Below, in pieces: positions 63,959 through 64,000 of a DNA stretch of 64,000 bases (position 1 is the stretch's first letter; each line of letters opens with the position of its first letter). The stretch comes from Dorea longicatena (lineage in GTDB: Bacteria > Bacillota > Clostridia > Lachnospirales > Lachnospiraceae). Under the pieces are notes generated by a model. That model ran no database searches, was not told where the DNA came from, and was given only the letters and a program-made list of their open reading frames with translations. A program made the translations under genes and the position numbers. The stretch spans positions 1,753,501 to 1,817,500 of the forward strand of contig NZ_CP100126.1 in the NCBI RefSeq assembly GCF_024168045.1, given 5' to 3'.

Positions 63959-64000
63959 GATATTTTTACAGTTTTTTGTTATTTTTGCAACTTTTTACAA

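Overview
The window reads as chromosomal core sequence from a spore-forming, low-to-moderate-GC Firmicute, most likely Lachnospiraceae (Blautia/Dorea/Coprococcus-like; genus not resolvable by eye). Supporting signs are three T-box leaders, SigH, a GerA/SpoVAF-type germination protein, a Spo0A-C-like protein, an infC-rpmI-rplT operon with an attenuator leader and an apparent AUU start, a YkpA-like ABC-F protein, and a cysteine-rich HCB-type protein. I see no prophage, CRISPR array, plasmid functions or biosynthetic cluster. Most genes lie on the minus strand.

Layout. 1-5.4 kb: a beta-glucoside module, with a LacI regulator, a sugar-binding lipoprotein and a permease (minus) divergent from cellobiose phosphorylase (plus); two near-identical 17-bp sites overlap the two promoter starts. 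5.4-14.9 kb: a long minus-strand housekeeping run (ylxM-ffh-rpsP-khpA-rimM-trmD-rplS-lepB-rbgA-lepB-rnhB-yraN-pgeF-mscS). 15-18.3 kb: a J-domain protein, a Gly/Cys-rich protein, two small unknown coupled genes, an acyl-CoA thioesterase and truA. 18.7-25.8 kb: CDF transporter, gene remnants, an HD-GNAT fusion, patatin, ABC-F protein, a small membrane protein and a phosphatase. 26-29.9 kb: luxS, infC-rpmI-rplT with L20-type leader, a B3/B4 protein, a previously easy-to-miss 23-residue peptide gene and DegV. 29.9-38.9 kb: MATE, GerA-type protein, dUTPase, a tryptophan ABC transporter (trpXYZ) under a Trp(UGG) T-box, metA (with Glu111, hence probably acetyl-CoA-specific) and an AI-2E-family exporter. 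39-51 kb: DUF1540 protein with a hairpin over its start site, thrS with Thr T-box, YdcF, SEC-C protein, purA, cardiolipin synthase, MocR regulator and glnS. 51-64 kb: second MATE, tRNA-Thr, the cysE-cysS-mrnC-rlmB-sigH operon under a Cys T-box, a two-component system, an Eis-like acetyltransferase, ispF, tRNA-Met x2 and tRNA-Val, and gdhA with a hairpin leader.

The most unusual structure is a composite repeat found in two copies, each filling the gap between convergent genes almost exactly. The complete copy (about 23.99-24.61 kb) has perfect 14-bp terminal inverted repeats and contains two roughly 250-nt hairpins (A and B) in inverted orientation around a small hairpin (C). The other copy (about 18.31-18.68 kb) has A and C and only one half-arm of B. 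The long stems differ in sequence between copies but remain perfectly paired, while specific loop sequences are kept. This covariation argues for selection on structure and makes the element the best candidate here for an undescribed structured RNA or non-autonomous mobile element.

Most coordinates of starts were adjusted to the codon with the best-spaced ribosome binding site; all family assignments are from recognition of sequence, without database searches.
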